Source of the DNA: Gordius sp. MW1
Lineage: Eukaryota > Nematomorpha > Gordioida > Gordea > Gordiidae
Length of the DNA: 64,000 nt
Assembly (NCBI GenBank): GCA_964036665.1
Contig: OZ038529.1
Coordinates: forward strand, 15,322,060-15,386,059
Direction of reading: 5' to 3'
Part shown: positions 11,401 to 24,970 of the stretch, piece by piece
How positions within the stretch are numbered: the first letter of the stretch is position 1
Layout: every line of letters begins with the position of its first letter
Translations under genes and position numbers: made by a program
The notes under the pieces: generated by a model
Told to the model about the DNA's origin: nothing
What the model saw: the letters and a program-made list of their open reading frames with translations, nothing else
Databases searched by the model: none

Positions 11401-11946
11401 GTATTCATCCGATGAAAGTTGTCGTTTTCAGACGTGGTTTCTATGATCCCAAGTAATAATTTATCAGAATCTGAAAACTATTACTTTGAAATCATGATCG
11501 CATAGAGCCATTTTCAAAAATTAAGCATCACGTTGCGATACAACAAACTAATCGCAACAATAAAACGTTGTCTTTTGTCAAAATGATAGTTCTCGCAGCT
11601 TAAAACCACTTTTCGGAAGTCAATCGAGGATAATAGGATTCTCAAATTGGCTTACTTTTATATATTTTTTCCAGCTCTTTCACATAGAATCGAAAAAAAT
11701 AAATATTTTTACCGCAAAATTATTCACATATTTTTCTTTGAACCGTATTCATCCGATGAAAGTTGTCGTTTTCAGACGTGGTTTCGATGATAAAAAGTAA
11801 AAATTTATCAGAATCTGAAAACTATTACTTTAAAATCATGATCGCATAGTGCATTTTTGAAAAATTAAGCACTCACGTTGCGATACAACAAACTAATCGC
11901 AACAATAAAACGTTGTCTTTTGTCAAAATGATAGTTCTCGCAGCTT
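8425..11946. repeat. 5-mer HOR, period 1,721 bp, ~2.05 copies
   Basis: Bases 8425-10145 are repeated as 10146-11866, and the match runs on to about 11,946. Private variants recur at exactly 1,721: GGATGATAGG (8531, 10252), TGCTATAC (8781, 10502), CGTGTTCATC (8991, 10712), TTGCAGACGTT (about 9360, 11081) and CCGCAAAATTATTC (9991, 11712). I noticed no substitution between the two copies. The match starts just after 8424 (AAAATAAGC against AAATTAAGC) and ends at TTAAATCC against TTAAAACC. Confidence 0.9.
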
Positions 11947-12581
11947 AAAACCTCTTTTCGGAAGTCAATCGAGGATAATAGGATTCTCAAATTGGCTTAC
12001 TTTTATATATTTTTTCATGCTCTTTCACATAGAATCGAAAAAAATAAATATTTTTACCTTAAAATTTTTCACATATTTTTCTTTGAACCGTATTCATCCG
12101 ATGAAAGTTGTCGGTTGCAGACGTTGGTTCTATGATCCCAAGTAAAAATTTATCAGAATCTAAAAACTATTACTTTGAAATCATAATCGCATAGAGCAGT
12201 TTTCAAAAATTAAGCACTCACGTTGCGATACAACAAACTAATCGCAACAATAAAACGTTGTCTTTTGTCAAAATGATAGTTCTCGCAGCTTAAAACCTCT
12301 TTTCGGATGTCAATCGAGGATAATAGGACTCAAATTGGCTTACTTTTATATATTTTTCATGGTCTTTCACATAGAATTGAAAAAAATAAATATTTTTACC
12401 TCGAAATTTTTCACATATTTTTCTTTGGACCGTATTCATCCGATGAAAGTGGTCGTTTTCAGACGTGGTTTCGATGATAAAAAGTAAAATTTATCAGAAT
12501 CAGAAAACTATTACTTTAAAATCATGATCGCATAGTGCATTTTTGAAAAATTAAGCACTCACGTTGCGATACAACAAACTA

Positions 12582-12595
12582 ATCGCAATTGCAAC
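12582..12595. repeat. 6-bp insertion in right dyad arm
   Basis: The usual AATCGCAACAATAA reads AATCGCAATTGCAACAATAA here. It looks like the end of a CTAATCGCAA arm joined to the start of a CTAATTGCAAC arm, that is, a slightly misaligned exchange between two monomer types found elsewhere in domain A. The insertion separates the left arm from one of two candidate right arms. Confidence 0.7.
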
Positions 12596-12605
12596 AATAA
12601 ACGTT

Positions 12606-13295
12606 GTCTTTTGTCAAAATGATAGTTCTCGCAGCTTAAAACCTCTTTTCGGAAGTCAATCGAGGATAATAGGATTCTCAAATTGGCTTACTTTTATATA
12701 ATTTTTCATGCTCTTTCACATAGAATTGAAAAAAATAAATATTTTTACCTCAAATTTTTTTACATATTTTTCTTTGAACCGTATTCATCCGATGAAAGTT
12801 GTCGTTTTCAGACGTGGTTTCGATGATAAAAAGTAAAAATTTATCAGAATCTGAAAACTATTACTTTGAATTCATAATCGCATAGTGCATTTTTGAAAAA
12901 TTAAGCACTCACGTTGCGATACAACAAACTAATCGCAACAATAAAACGTTGTCTTTTGTCAAAATGATAGTTCTCGCAGCTTAAAACCTCTTTTCGGAAG
13001 TCAATCGAGGATAATAGGATTCTCAAATTGGCTTACTTTTATATAATTTTTCATGCTCTTTCACATAGAATTGAAAAAAATAAATATTTTTACCTCAAAT
13101 TTTTTTACATATTTTTCTTTGAACCGTATTCATCCGATGAAAGTTGTCGTTTTCAGACGTGGTTTCGATGATAAAAAGTAAAAATTTATCAGAATCTGAA
13201 AACTATTACTTTGAATTCATAATCGCATAGTGCATTTTTGAAAAATTAAGCACTCACGTTGCGATACAACAAACTAATCGCAACAATAAAACGTT
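12606..13295. repeat. Tandem pair of identical 345-bp monomers
   Basis: 12606-12950 is repeated as 12951-13295 with period 345. Both carry TTATATAATTTTTC, CTCAAATTTTTTTAC and TTTGAATTCATAATCG. I saw no difference between them. Confidence 0.8.
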
Positions 13296-15305
13296 GTCTT
13301 TTGTCAAAATGATAGTTCTCGCAGCTTAAATCCTCTTTTCGGAAGTCAATCGAGGATAATAGGATTCTCAAATTGGCTTACTTTTATATATTTTTTCATG
13401 CTCTTTCACATAGAATCAAAATAAATAAATATTTTTACCTTAAAATTTTTCACATATTTTTTATTGAACCGTATTCATCCGATGAAAGTTGTCGTTTTCA
13501 GACGTGGTTTCTATGATCCCAAGTAATAATTTATCAGAATCTGAAAACTATTACTTTGAAATCATGATCGCATAGAGCCATTTTCAAAAATTAAGCATCA
13601 CGTTGCGATACAACAAACTAATCGCAACAATAAAACGTTGTCTTTTGTCAAAATAATAGTTCTCGCAGCTTAAAACCACTTTTCGGAAGTCAATCGAGGA
13701 TAATAGGATTCTCAAATTGGCTTACTTTTATATATTTTTTCCAGCTCTTTCACATAGAATCGAAAAAAATAAATATTTTTACCGCAAAATTTTTCACATA
13801 TTTTTCTTTGAACCGTATTCATCCGATGAAAGTTGTCGTTTTCAGACGTGGTTTCGATGATAAAAAGTAAAAATTTATCAGAATCTGAAAACTATTACTT
13901 TAAAATCATGATCGCATAGTGCATTTTTGAAAAATTAAGCACTCACGTTGCGATACAACAAACTAATCGCAACAATAAAACGTTGTCTTTTGTCAAAATG
14001 ATAGTTCTCGCAGCTTAAAACCTCTTTTCGGAAGTCAATCGAGGATAATAGGATTCTCAAATTGGCTTACTTGTATATATTTTTTCATGCTCTTTCACAT
14101 AGAATCGAAAAAAATAAATATTTTTACCTTAAAATTTTTCACATATTTTTCTTTGAACCGTATTCATCCGATGAAAGTTGTCGGTTGCAGACGTTGTTTC
14201 TATGATCCCAAGTAAAAATTTATCAGAATCTAAAAACTATTACTTTGAAATCATAATCGCATAGAGCAGTTTTCAAAAATTAAGCACTCACGTTGCGATA
14301 CAACAAACTAATCGCAACAATAAAACGTTGTCTTTTGTCAAAATGATAGTTCTCGCAGCTTAAAACCTCTTTTCGGACGTCAATCGAGGATAATAGGATT
14401 CTCACATTAGCTTACTTTTATATATTTTTCATGGTCTTTCACATAGAATTGAAAAAAATAAATATTTTTACCTCGAAATTTTTCACATATTTTTTATTGA
14501 ACCGTATTCATCCGATGAAAGTTGTCGTTTTCAGACGTGGTTTCGATGATAAAAAGTAAAATTTATCAGAATCAGAAAACTATTACTTTAAAATCATGAT
14601 CGCATAGTGCATTTTTGAAAAATTAAGCACTCTCGTTGCGATACAACAAACTAATCGCAACAATAAAACGTTGTCTTTTGTCAAAATGATAGTTCTCGCA
14701 GCTTAAAACCACTTTTCAGAAGTCAATCGAGGATAATAGGATTCTCAAATTGGCTTACTTTTATATATTTTTTCCAGCTCTTTCACATAGAATCGAAAAA
14801 ATTAAATATTTTTACTGCAAAATTTTTCACATATTTTTCTTTGAACCGTATTCATCCGATGAAAGTTGTCGTTTTCAGACGTGGTTTCGATGATAAAAAG
14901 TAAAAATTTATCAGAATCTGAAAACTATTACTTTAAACTCATGATCGCATAGTGCATTTTTGAAAAATTAAGCACTCACGTTGCGATACAACAAACTAAT
15001 CGCAACAATAAACGTTGTCTTTTGTCAAAATGATAGTTCTCGCAGATTAAATCCTCTTTTCGGAAGTCAATCGAGGATAATAGGATTCTCAAATTGGCTT
15101 AATTTTATATATTTTTTCGTGCTCTTTCACATAGAATCGAAAAAAATAAATATTTTTACCTTAAAATTTTTCACATATTTTTTATTGAACCGTATTCATC
15201 CGATGAAAGTTGACGTTTTCAGACGTGGTTTCTATGATCCCAAGTAATAATTTATCAGAATCTGAAAACTATTACTTTGAAATCATGATCGCATAGAGCC
15301 ATTTT
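12925..15305. repeat. Segmental copy 1 (partner at 18,430-20,810)
   Basis: About 2.4 kb (7 monomers) matches 18,430-20,810 at a constant offset of 5,505 bp, which is 16 monomers. Shared private variants include CAAAATAATAG (about 13649 and 19154), CTTACTTGTATAT (about 14067 and 19572) and GTCGGTTGCAG. A handful of substitutions separate the copies, for example CTCACATTAGC at about 14,401 against CTCAAATTGGC, and TCTCGTTGC at about 14,631 against TCACGTTGC. Confidence 0.85.
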
Positions 15306-15654
15306 CAAAAATTAAGCATCACGTTGCGATACAACAAACTAATCGCAACAATAAAACGTTGTCTTTTGTCAAAATGATAGTTCTCGCAGCTTAAAACCAC
15401 TTTTCAGAAGTCAATCGAGGATAATAGGATTCTCAAATTGGCTTATATTTATATATTTTCTTATGCTCTTTCACATAGAATTGAAAAAAATAAATATTTT
15501 TACTTCAAAATTTTTCACATATTTTTCTTTGAACCGTATTCATCCGATGAAAGATGTCGTTTTCAGACGTGATTTCTATGATCCCAAGTAAAAATTTGTT
15601 AGAATCTGAAAACTATTACTTTGAAATCATGATCGCATAGAACCATTTTCAAAA

Positions 15655-17117
15655 ATTAAGCATCACGTTGCGATACAACAAACTAATCGCGACAATAAAA
15701 CGTTGTCTTTTGTCAAAATGATAGTTCTCGCAGCTTAAAACCTCTTTTCGGAAGTCAATCGAGGATAATAGGATTCTCAAATTGGCTTACTTTTATATAT
15801 TTTTTCATGCTCTTTCACATAGAATCGAAAAAATTTAATATTTTTACCTTAAAATCTTTCACATATTTTTTATTGAACCGTATTCATCCGATGAAAGTTG
15901 TCGTTTTCAGACGTTGTTTCTATGATCCCAAGTAAAAATTTATCAGAATCTAAAAACCATTACTTTGAAATCATAATCGCATAGAGCCATTTTCAAAAAT
16001 TAAGCATCACGTTGCGATACAACAAACTAATCGCAACAATAAAACGTTGTCTTTTGTCAAAATGATAGTTCTCGCAGCTTAAAACCACTTTTCAGAAGTC
16101 AATCGAGGATAATAGGATTCTCAAATTGGCTTACTTTTATATATTTTTTCATGCTCTTTCACATAGAATCGAAAAAAATAAATATTTTTACCTTAAAATT
16201 TTTCAAATATTTTTTATTGAACCGTATTCATCCGATGAAAGTTGTCGTTTTCAGACGTGGTTTCTATGATCCCAAGTAATAATTTATCAGAATCTGAAAA
16301 CTATTACTTTGAAATCATGATCGCATAGAGCCATTTTCAAAAATTAAGCATCACGTTGCGATACAACAAACTAATCGCAACAATAAAACGTTGTCTTTTG
16401 TCAAAATGATAGTTCTCGCAGCTTAAAACCACTTTTCAGAAGTCAATCGAGGATAATAGGATTCTCAAATTGGCTTACTTTTATATATTTTTTCCAGCTC
16501 TTTCACATAGAATCGAAAAAAATAAATATTTTTACTGCAAAATTTTTCACATATTTTTCTTTGAACCGTATTCATCCGATGAAAGTTGTCGTTTTCAGAC
16601 GTGGTTTCGATGATAAAAAGTAAAAATTTATCAGAATCTGAAAACTATTACTTTAAAATCATGATCGCATAGAGCCATTTTTAAAAATTAAGCATCACGT
16701 TGCGATACAACAAACTAATCGCGACAATAAAACGTTGTCTTTTGTCAAAATGATAGTTCTCGCAGCTTAAAACCTCTTTTCGGAAGTCAATCGAGGATAA
16801 TAGGATTCTCAAATTGGCTTACTTTTATATATTTTTTCATGCTCTTTCACATAGAATCGAAAAAATTTAATATTTTTACCTTAAAATCTTTCACATATTT
16901 TTTATTGAACCGTATTCATCCGATGAAAGTTGTCGTTTTCAGACGTTGTTTCTATGATCCCAAGTAAAAATTTATCAGAATCTAAAAACCATTACTTTGA
17001 AATCATAATCGCATAGAGCCATTTTCAAAAATTAAGCATCACGTTGCGATACAACAAACTAATCGCAACAATAAAACGTTGTCTTTTGTCAAAATGATAG
17101 TTCTCGCAGCTTAAAAC
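15655..17117. repeat. 3-mer repeat, offset 1,032 bp
   Basis: About 430 bp (15,655-16,085) recurs at 16,687-17,117. Both carry CTAATCGCGACAATAA, GAAAAAATTTAATATT, AAAATCTTTCAC and CTAAAAACCATTAC. The repeats separate at ACCACTTTTCAG against ACCTCGTTTCGG. The dyad variant ATCGCGAC keeps pairing as a G-T wobble. Confidence 0.75.
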
Positions 17118-17540
17118 CTCGTTTCGGAAGTCAATCGAGGATAATAGGATTCTCAAATTGGCTTATATTTATATATTTTCTTATGCTCTTTCACATAGAA
17201 TTGAAAAAAATAAATATTTTTACTTCAAAATTTTTCACATATTTTTCTTTGAACCGTATTCATCCGATGAAAGATGTCGTTTTCAGACGTGATTTCTATG
17301 ATCCCAAGTAAAAATTTGTTAGAATCTGAAAACTATTACTTTGAAATCATGATCGCATAGAACCATTTTCAAAAATTAAGCATCACGTTGCGATACAACA
17401 AACTAATTGCAACAATAAAACGTTGTCTTTTGTCAAAATGATAGTTCTCGCAGCTTAAAACCTCTTTTCGGAAGTCAATCGAGGATAATAGGATTCTCAA
17501 ATTGGCTTACTTTTATATATTTTTTCATGCTCTTTCACAT
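16690..17540. repeat. Segmental copy (partner at 20,818-21,668)
   Basis: About 850 bp matches 20,818-21,668 at an offset of 4,128 bp (12 monomers). It includes the CGCGACAATAA monomer and the following monomer with TTATATTTATATATTTTC, ACTTCAAAA, AAGATGTCG and ACGTGATTTC. Small differences include AGAACCATT here against AGAGCCATT in the partner. The copy starts almost where the 5,505-bp copy ends (about 20,810), so two different exchange events abut. Confidence 0.75.
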
Positions 17541-18430
17541 AGAATCGAAAAAAATAAATATTTTTACCTTAAAATTTTTCACATATTTTTCTTTGAACCG
17601 TATTCATCCGATGAAAATGTCGTTTTCAGACGTGGTTTCGATGATAAAAAGTAAAAATTTATCAGAATCAGAAAACTATTACTTTAAAATCATGATCGCA
17701 TAGTGCATTTTTGAAAAATTAAGCACTCACGTTGCGATACAACAAACTAATCGCAACAATAAACGTTGTCTTTTGTCAAAATGATAGTTCTCGCAGCTTA
17801 AATCCTCTTTTCGGAAGTCAATCGAGGATAATAGGATTCTCAAATTGGCTTAATTTTATATATTTTTTCATGCTCTTTCACATAGAATCGAAAAAAATAA
17901 ATATTTTTACCTTAAAATTTTTCACATATTTTTTATTGAACCGTATTCATCCGATGAAAGTTGTCGTTTTCAGACGTGGTTTCTATGATCCCAAGTAATA
18001 ATTTATCAGAATCTGAAAACTATTACTTTGAAATCATGATCGCATAGAGCCATTTTCAAAAATTAAGCATCACGTTGCGATACAACAAACTAATCGCAAC
18101 AATAAAACGTTGTCTTTTGTCAAAATGATAGTTCTCGCAGCTTAAAACCACTTTTCAGAAGTCAATCGAGGATAATAGGATTCTCAAATTGGCTTACTTT
18201 TATATATTTTTTCCAGCTCTTTCACATAGAATCGAAAAAAATAAATATTTTTACTGCAAAATTTTTCACATATTTTTCTTTGAACCGTATTCATCCGATG
18301 AAAGATGTCGTTTTCAGACGTGATTTCTATGATCCCAAGTAAAAATTTATCAGAATCTGAAAACTATTACTTTGAATTCATGATCGCATAGAGCCATTTT
18401 CAAAAATTAAGCATCACGTTGCGATACAAC
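17541..18430. repeat. Domain A satellite between segmental copies
   Basis: About 2.5 monomers. The unit that opens with the 88-codon frame at 17,732-17,998 is the same as those at 20,486 and 24,954 and nearly the same as those at 4,998 and 14,981, so this monomer haplotype is dispersed over 20 kb. A TTTTTTCCAGCTC monomer follows. Nothing else is present. Confidence 0.7.
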
Positions 18431-20810
18431 AAACTAATTGCAACAAAAAAACGTTGTCTTTTGTCAAAATGATAGTTCTCGCAGCTTAAAACCTCTTTTC
18501 GGAAGTCAATCAAGGATAATAGGATTCTCAAATTGGCTTACTTTTATATAATTTTTCATGCTCTTTCACATAGAATTGAAAAAAATAAATATTTTTACCT
18601 CAATTTTTTTTACATATTTTTCTTTGAACCGTATTCATCCGATGAAAGTTGTCGTTTTCAGACGTGGTTTCGATGATAAAAAGTAAAAATTTATCAGAAT
18701 CTGAAAACTATTACTTTGAATTCATGATCGCATAGTGCATTTTTGAAAAATTAAGCACTCACGTTGCGATACAACAAACTAATCGCAACAATAAAACGTT
18801 GTCTTTTGTCAAAATGATAGTTCCCGCAGCTTAAATCCTCTTTTCGGAAGTCAATCGAGGATAATAGGATTCTCAAATTGGCTTACTTTTATATATTTTT
18901 TCATGCTCTTTCACATAGAATCGAAATAAATAAATATTTTTACCTTAAAATTTTTCACATATTTTTTATTGAACCGTATTCATCCGATGAAAGTTGTCGT
19001 TTTCAGACGTGGTTTCTATGATCCCAAGTAATAATTTATCAGAATCTGAAAACTATTACTTTGAAATCATGATCGCATAGAGCCATTTTCAAAAATTAAG
19101 CATCACGTTGCGATACAACAAACTAATCGCAACAATAAAACGTTGTCTTTTGTCAAAATAATAGTTCTCGCAGCTTAAAACCACTTTTCGGAAGTCAATC
19201 GAGGATAATAGGATTCTCAAATTGGCTTACTTTTATATATTTTTTCCAGCTCTTTCACATAGAATCGAAAAAAATAAATATTTTTACCGCAAAATTTTTC
19301 ACATATTTTTCTTTGAACCGTATTCATCCGATGAAAGTTGTCGTTTTCAGACGTGGTTTCGATGATAAAAAGTAAAAATTTATCAGAATCTGAAAACTAT
19401 TACTTTAAAATCATGATCGCATAGTGCATTTTTGAAAAATTAAGCACTCACGTTGCGATACAACAAACTAATCGCAACAATAAAACGTTGTCTTTTGTCA
19501 AAATGATAGTTCTCGCAGCTTAAAACCTCTTTTCGGAAGTCAATCGAGGATAATAGGATTCTCAAATTGGCTTACTTGTATATATTTTTTCATGCTCTTT
19601 CACATAGAATCGAAAAAAATAAATATTTTTACCTTAAAATTTTTCACATATTTTTCTTTGAACCGTATTCATCCGATGAAAGTTGTCGGTTGCAGACGTT
19701 GTTTCTATGATCCCAAGTAAAAATTTATCAGAATCTAAAAACTATTACTTTGAAATCATAATCGCATAGAGCAGTTTTCAAAAATTAAGCACTCACGTTG
19801 CGATACAACAAACTAATCGCAACAATAAAACGTTGTCTTTTGTCAAAATGATAGTTCTCGCAGCTTAAAACCTCTTTTCGGACGTCAATCGAGGATAATA
19901 GGATTCTCAAATTGGCTTACTTTTATATATTTTTCATGGTCTTTCACATAGAATTGAAAAAAATAAATATTTTTACCTCGAAATTTTTCACATATTTTTT
20001 ATTGAACCGTATTCATCCGATGAAAGTTGTCGTTTTCAGACGTGGTTTCGATGATAAAAAGTAAAATTTATCAGAATCAGAAAACTATTACTTTAAAATC
20101 ATGATCGCATAGTGCATTTTTGAAAAATTAAGCACTCACGTTGCGATACAACAAACTAATCGCAACAATAAAACGTTGTCTTTTGTCAAAATGATAGTTC
20201 TCGCAGCTTAAAACCACTTTTCAGAAGTCAATCGAGGATAATAGGATTCTCAAATTGGCTTACTTTTATATATTTTTTCCAGCTCTTTCACATAGAATCG
20301 AAAAAAATAAATATTTTTACTGCAAAATTTTTCACATATTTTTCTTTGAACCGTATTCATCCGATGAAAGTTGTCGTTTTCAGACGTGGTTTCGATGATA
20401 AAAAGTAAAAATTTATCAGAATCTGAAAACTATTACTTTAAACTCATGATCGCATAGTGCATTTTTGAAAAATTAAGCACTCACGTTGCGATACAACAAA
20501 CTAATCGCAACAATAAACGTTGTCTTTTGTCAAAATGATAGTTCTCGCAGCTTAAATCCTCTTTTCGGAAGTCAATCGAGGATAATAGGATTCTCAAATT
20601 GGCTTAATTTTATATATTTTTTCATGCTCTTTCACATAGAATCGAAAAAAATAAATATTTTTACCTTAAAATTTTTCACATATTTTTTATTGAACCGTAT
20701 TCATCCGATGAAAGTTGTCGTTTTCAGACGTGGTTTCTATGATCCCAAGTAATAATTTATCAGAATCTGAAAACTATTACTTTGAAATCATGATCGCATA
20801 GAGCCATTTT
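18430..20810. repeat. Segmental copy 2 (partner at 12,925-15,305)
   Basis: Second copy at the 5,505-bp offset. It differs from copy 1 by scattered substitutions and ends where GAGCCATTTTAAAAATTAAG joins a CGCGACAATAA monomer belonging to the 4,128-bp copy. Confidence 0.85.
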
Positions 20811-20817
20811 AAAAATT

Positions 20818-21668
20818 AAGCATCACGTTGCGATACAACAAACTAATCGCGACAATAAAACGTTGTCTTTTGTCAAAATGATAGTTCTCGCAGCTTAAAA
20901 CCTCTTTTCGGAAGTCAATCGAGGATAATAGGATTCTCAAATTGGCTTACTTTTATATATTTTTTCATGCTCTTTCACATAGAATCGAAAAAATTAAATA
21001 TTTTTACCTTAAAATCTTTCACATATTTTTTATTGAACCGTATTCATCCGATGAAAGTTGTCGTTTTCAGACGTTGTTTCTATGATCCCAAGTAAAAATT
21101 TATCAGAATCTAAAAACTATTACTTTGAAATCATAATCGCATAGAGCCATTTTCAAAAATTAAGCATCACGTTGCGATACAACAAACTAATCGCAACAAT
21201 AAAACGTTGTCTTTTGTCAAAATGATAGTTCTCGCAGCTTAAAACCTCGTTTCGGAAGTCAATCGAGGATAATAGGATTCTCAAATTGGCTTATATTTAT
21301 ATATTTTCTTATGCTCTTTCACATAGAATTGAAAAAAATAAATATTTTTACTTCAAAATTTTTCACATATTTTTCTTTGAACCGTATTCATCCGATGAAA
21401 GATGTCGTTTTCAGACGTGATTTCTATGATCCCAAGTAAAAATTTGTTAGAATCTGAAAACTATTACTTTGAAATCATGATCGCATAGAGCCATTTTCAA
21501 AAATTAAGCATCACGTTGCGATACAACAAACTAATTGCAACAATAAAACGTTGTCTTTTGTCAAAATGATAGTTCTCGCAGCTTAAAACCTCTTTTCGGA
21601 AGTCAATCGAGGATAATAGGATTCTCAAATTGGCTTACTTTTATATATTTTTTCATGCTCTTTCACAT
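20818..21668. repeat. Segmental copy (partner at 16,690-17,540)
   Basis: Second member of the 4,128-bp-offset pair. It begins at the CGCGACAATAA monomer (about 20,849) and includes the TTATATTTATATATTTTC monomer at about 21,291. Confidence 0.75.
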
Positions 21669-21856
21669 AGAATTGAAAAAAATAAATATTTTTACTTCAA
21701 AATTTTTCACATATTTTTCTTTGAACCGTATTCATCCGATGAAAGATGTCGTTTTCAGACGTGATTTCTATGATCCCAAGTAAAAATTTATCAGAATCTG
21801 AAAACTATTACTTTGAATTCATGATCGCATAGAGCCATTTTCAAAAATTAAGCATC
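21513..21856. repeat. Distant copy of the 6.7-8.1 kb amplified monomer
   Basis: This 344-bp unit carries the same set of variants as the four-copy block at 6712-8087 (CTAATTGCAAC, ACTTCAAAA, AAGATGTCG, ACGTGATTTC, GAATTCATG). It lies about 13.4 kb from that block, with other monomer types between. Confidence 0.75.
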
Positions 21857-22540
21857 ACGTTGCGATACAACAAACTAATCGCAACAATAAAACGTTGTCT
21901 TTTGTCAAAATGATAGTTCTCGCAGCTTAAAATCACTTTTCGGAAGTCAATCGAGGATAATAGGATTCTCAAATTGGCTTACTTTTATATATTTTTCATG
22001 CTCTTTCACATAGAATCGAAAAAAATAAATGTTTTTACCTTAAAACTTTTCACATATTTTTCTTTGAACCGTATTCATCCGATGAAAGTTGTCGTTTTCA
22101 GACGTTGTTTCTATGATCCCAAGTAATAATTTATCAGAATCTAAAAACTATTACTTTGAAATCATGATCGCATAGAGCCATTTTCAAAAATTAAGCATCA
22201 CGTTGCGATACAACAAACTAATCGCAACAATAAAACGTTGTCTTTTGTCAAAATGATAGTTCTCGCAGCTTAAAACCACTTTTCGGAAGTCAATCGAGGA
22301 TAATAGGATTCTCAAATTGGCTTACTTTTATATATTTTTTCCAGCTCTTTCACATAGAATCGAAAAAAATAAATATTTTTACCTCAAAATTTTTCACATA
22401 TTTTTCTTTGAACCGTATTCATCCGATGAAAGTTGTCGTTTTCAGACGTGGTTTCGATTATAAAAAGTAAAAATTTATCAGAATCAGAAAACTATTACTT
22501 TAAAATCATGATCGCATAGTGCATTTTTGAAAAATTAAGC

Positions 22541-23305
22541 ACTCACGTTGCGATACAACAAACTAATCGCAACAATAAAACGTTGTCTTTTGTCAAAATG
22601 ATAGTTCTCGCAGCTTAAATCCTCTTTTCGGAAGTCAATCGAGGATAATAGGATTCTCAAATTGGCTTACTTTTATATATTTTTTCATGCCCTTTCACAT
22701 AGAATCGAAAAAAATAAATATTTTTACCTTAAAATTTTTCACATATTTTTTATTGAACCGTATTCATCCGATGAAAGTTGTCGTTTTCAGACGTGGTTTC
22801 TATGATCCCAAGTAATAATTTATCAGAATCTGAAAACTATTACTTTGAAATCATGATCGCATAGAGCCATTTTCAAAAATTAAGCATCACGTTGCGATAC
22901 AACAAACTAATCGCAACAATAAAACGTTGTCTTTTGTCAAAATGATAGTTCTCGCAGCTTAAAACCACTTTTCGGAAGTCAATCGAGGATAATAGGATTC
23001 TCAAATTGGCTTACTTTTATATATTTTTTCCAGCTCTTTCACATAGAATCGAAAAAAATAAATATTTTTACCGCAAAATTTTTCACATATTTTTCTTTGA
23101 ACCGTATTCATCCGATGAAAGTTGTCGTTTTCAGACGTGGTTTCGATGATAAAAAGTAAAAATTTATCAGAATCTGAAAACTATTACTTTAAAATCATGA
23201 TCGCATAGTGCATTTTTGAAAAATTAAGCACTCACGTTGCGATACAACAAACTAATCGCAACAATAAAACGTTGTCTTTTGTCAAAATGATAGTTCTCGC
23301 AGCTT
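22541..23305. repeat. Copy of 9,461-10,225 at 13,080-bp offset
   Basis: About 765 bp, a TTATTGAACC/AAGTAATAA gamma monomer followed by a TTTTTTCCAGCTC/CCGCAAAATT monomer, matches 9,461-10,225 at 38 monomers' distance. I saw two substitutions (TGCCCTTTC at about 22,688, and ATTTTTCAC against ATTATTCAC). The partner is inside the 1,721-bp HOR. Confidence 0.7.
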
Positions 23306-23509
23306 AAAACCTCTTTTCGGAAGTCAATCGAGGATAATAGGATTCTCAAATTGGCTTACTTTTATATATTTTTCATGGTCTTTCACATAGAATTGAAAAA
23401 AATAAATATTTTAACCTCGAAATTTTTCACATATTTTTCTTTGGACCGTATTCATCCGATGAAAGTGGTCGTTTTCAGACGTGGTTTCGATGATAAAAAG
23501 TAAAATTTA

Positions 23510-24970
23510 TCAGAATCAGAAAACTATTACTTTAAAATCATGATCGCATAGTGCATTTTTGAAAAATTAAGCACTCACGTTGCGATACAACAAACTAATC
23601 GCAACAATAAAACGTTGTCTTTTGTCAAAATGATAGTTCTCGCAGCTTAAAACCTCTTTTCGGATGTCAATCGAGGATAATAGGATTCTCAAATTGGCTT
23701 ACTTTTATATATTTTTCATGGTCTTTCACATAGAATTGAAAAAAATAAATATTTTTACCTCGAAATTTTTCACATATTTTTCTTTGGACCGTATTCATCC
23801 GATGAAAGTGGTCGTTTTCAGACGTGGTTTCAATGATAAAAAGTAAAATTTATCAGAATCAGAAAACTATTACTTTAAAATCATGATCGCATAGTGCATT
23901 TTTGAAAAATTAAGCACTCACGTTGCGATACAACAAACTAATCGCAACAATAAAACGTTGTCTTTTGTCAAAATGAGAGTTCTCGCAGTTAAATCCTCTT
24001 TTCGGAAGTCAATCGAGGATAATAGGATTCTCAAATTGGCTTACTTTTATATATTTTTTCATGCTCTTTCACATAGAATCGAAAAAAATAAATATTTTTA
24101 CCTTAAAATTTTTCACATATTTTTCTTTGAACCGTATTCATCCGATGAAAGTTGTCGTTTTCAGACGTGGTTTCGATGATAAAAAGTAAAAATTTATCAG
24201 AATCAGAAAACTATTACTTTAAAATCATGATCGCATAGTGCATTTTTGAAAAATTAAGCACTCACGTTGCGATACAACAAACTAATCGCAACAATAAAAC
24301 GTTGTCTTTTGTCAAAATGATAGTTCTCGCAGCTTAAAACCTCTTTTCGGATGTCAATCGAGGATAATAGGATTCTCAAATTGGCTTACTTTTATATATT
24401 TTTCATGGTCTTTCACATAGAATTGAAAAAAATAAATATTTTTACCTCGAAATTTTTCACATATTTTTCTTTGGACCGTATTCATCCGATGAAAGTGGTC
24501 GTTTTCAGACGTGGTTTCGATGATAAAAAGTAAAATTTATCAGAATCAGAAAACTATTACTTTAAAATCATGATCGCATAGTGCATTTTTGAAAAATTAA
24601 GCACTCACGTTGCGATACAACAAACTAATCGCAACAATAAAACGTTGTCTTTTGTCAAAATGAGAGTTCTCGCAGTTAAATCCTCTTTTCGGAAGTCAAT
24701 CGAGGATAATAGGATTCTCAAATTGGCTTACTTTTATATATTTTTTCATGCTCTTTCACATAGAATCGAAAAAAATAAATATTTTTACCTTAAAATTTTT
24801 CACATATTTTTCTTTGAACCGTATTCATCCAATGAAAGTTGTCGTTTTCAGACGTGGTTTCGATGATAAAAAGTAAAAATTTATCAGAATCAGAAAACTA
24901 TTACTTTAAAATCATGATCGCATAGTGCATTTTTGAAAAATTAAGCACTCACGTTGCGATACAACAAACT
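23510..24970. repeat. Dimeric HOR, period 687 bp, ~2.1 copies
   Basis: One partner has TTTTCGGATG, TTTCATGGTCTTTC, CTCGAAATTTTT, TTTGGACCG and AAGTGGTCG. The other has AAAATGAGAGTTCTCGCAG with TTAAATCC. The pair recurs at 687 bp: TTCGGATG at about 23,660 and 24,347, and TGAGAGTTC at about 23,974 and 24,661. A third pair lies at about 26,390-27,030, and related pairs at about 1,195 and 1,883. Few substitutions separate the copies, for example CATCCAATG at about 24,827. Confidence 0.8.
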
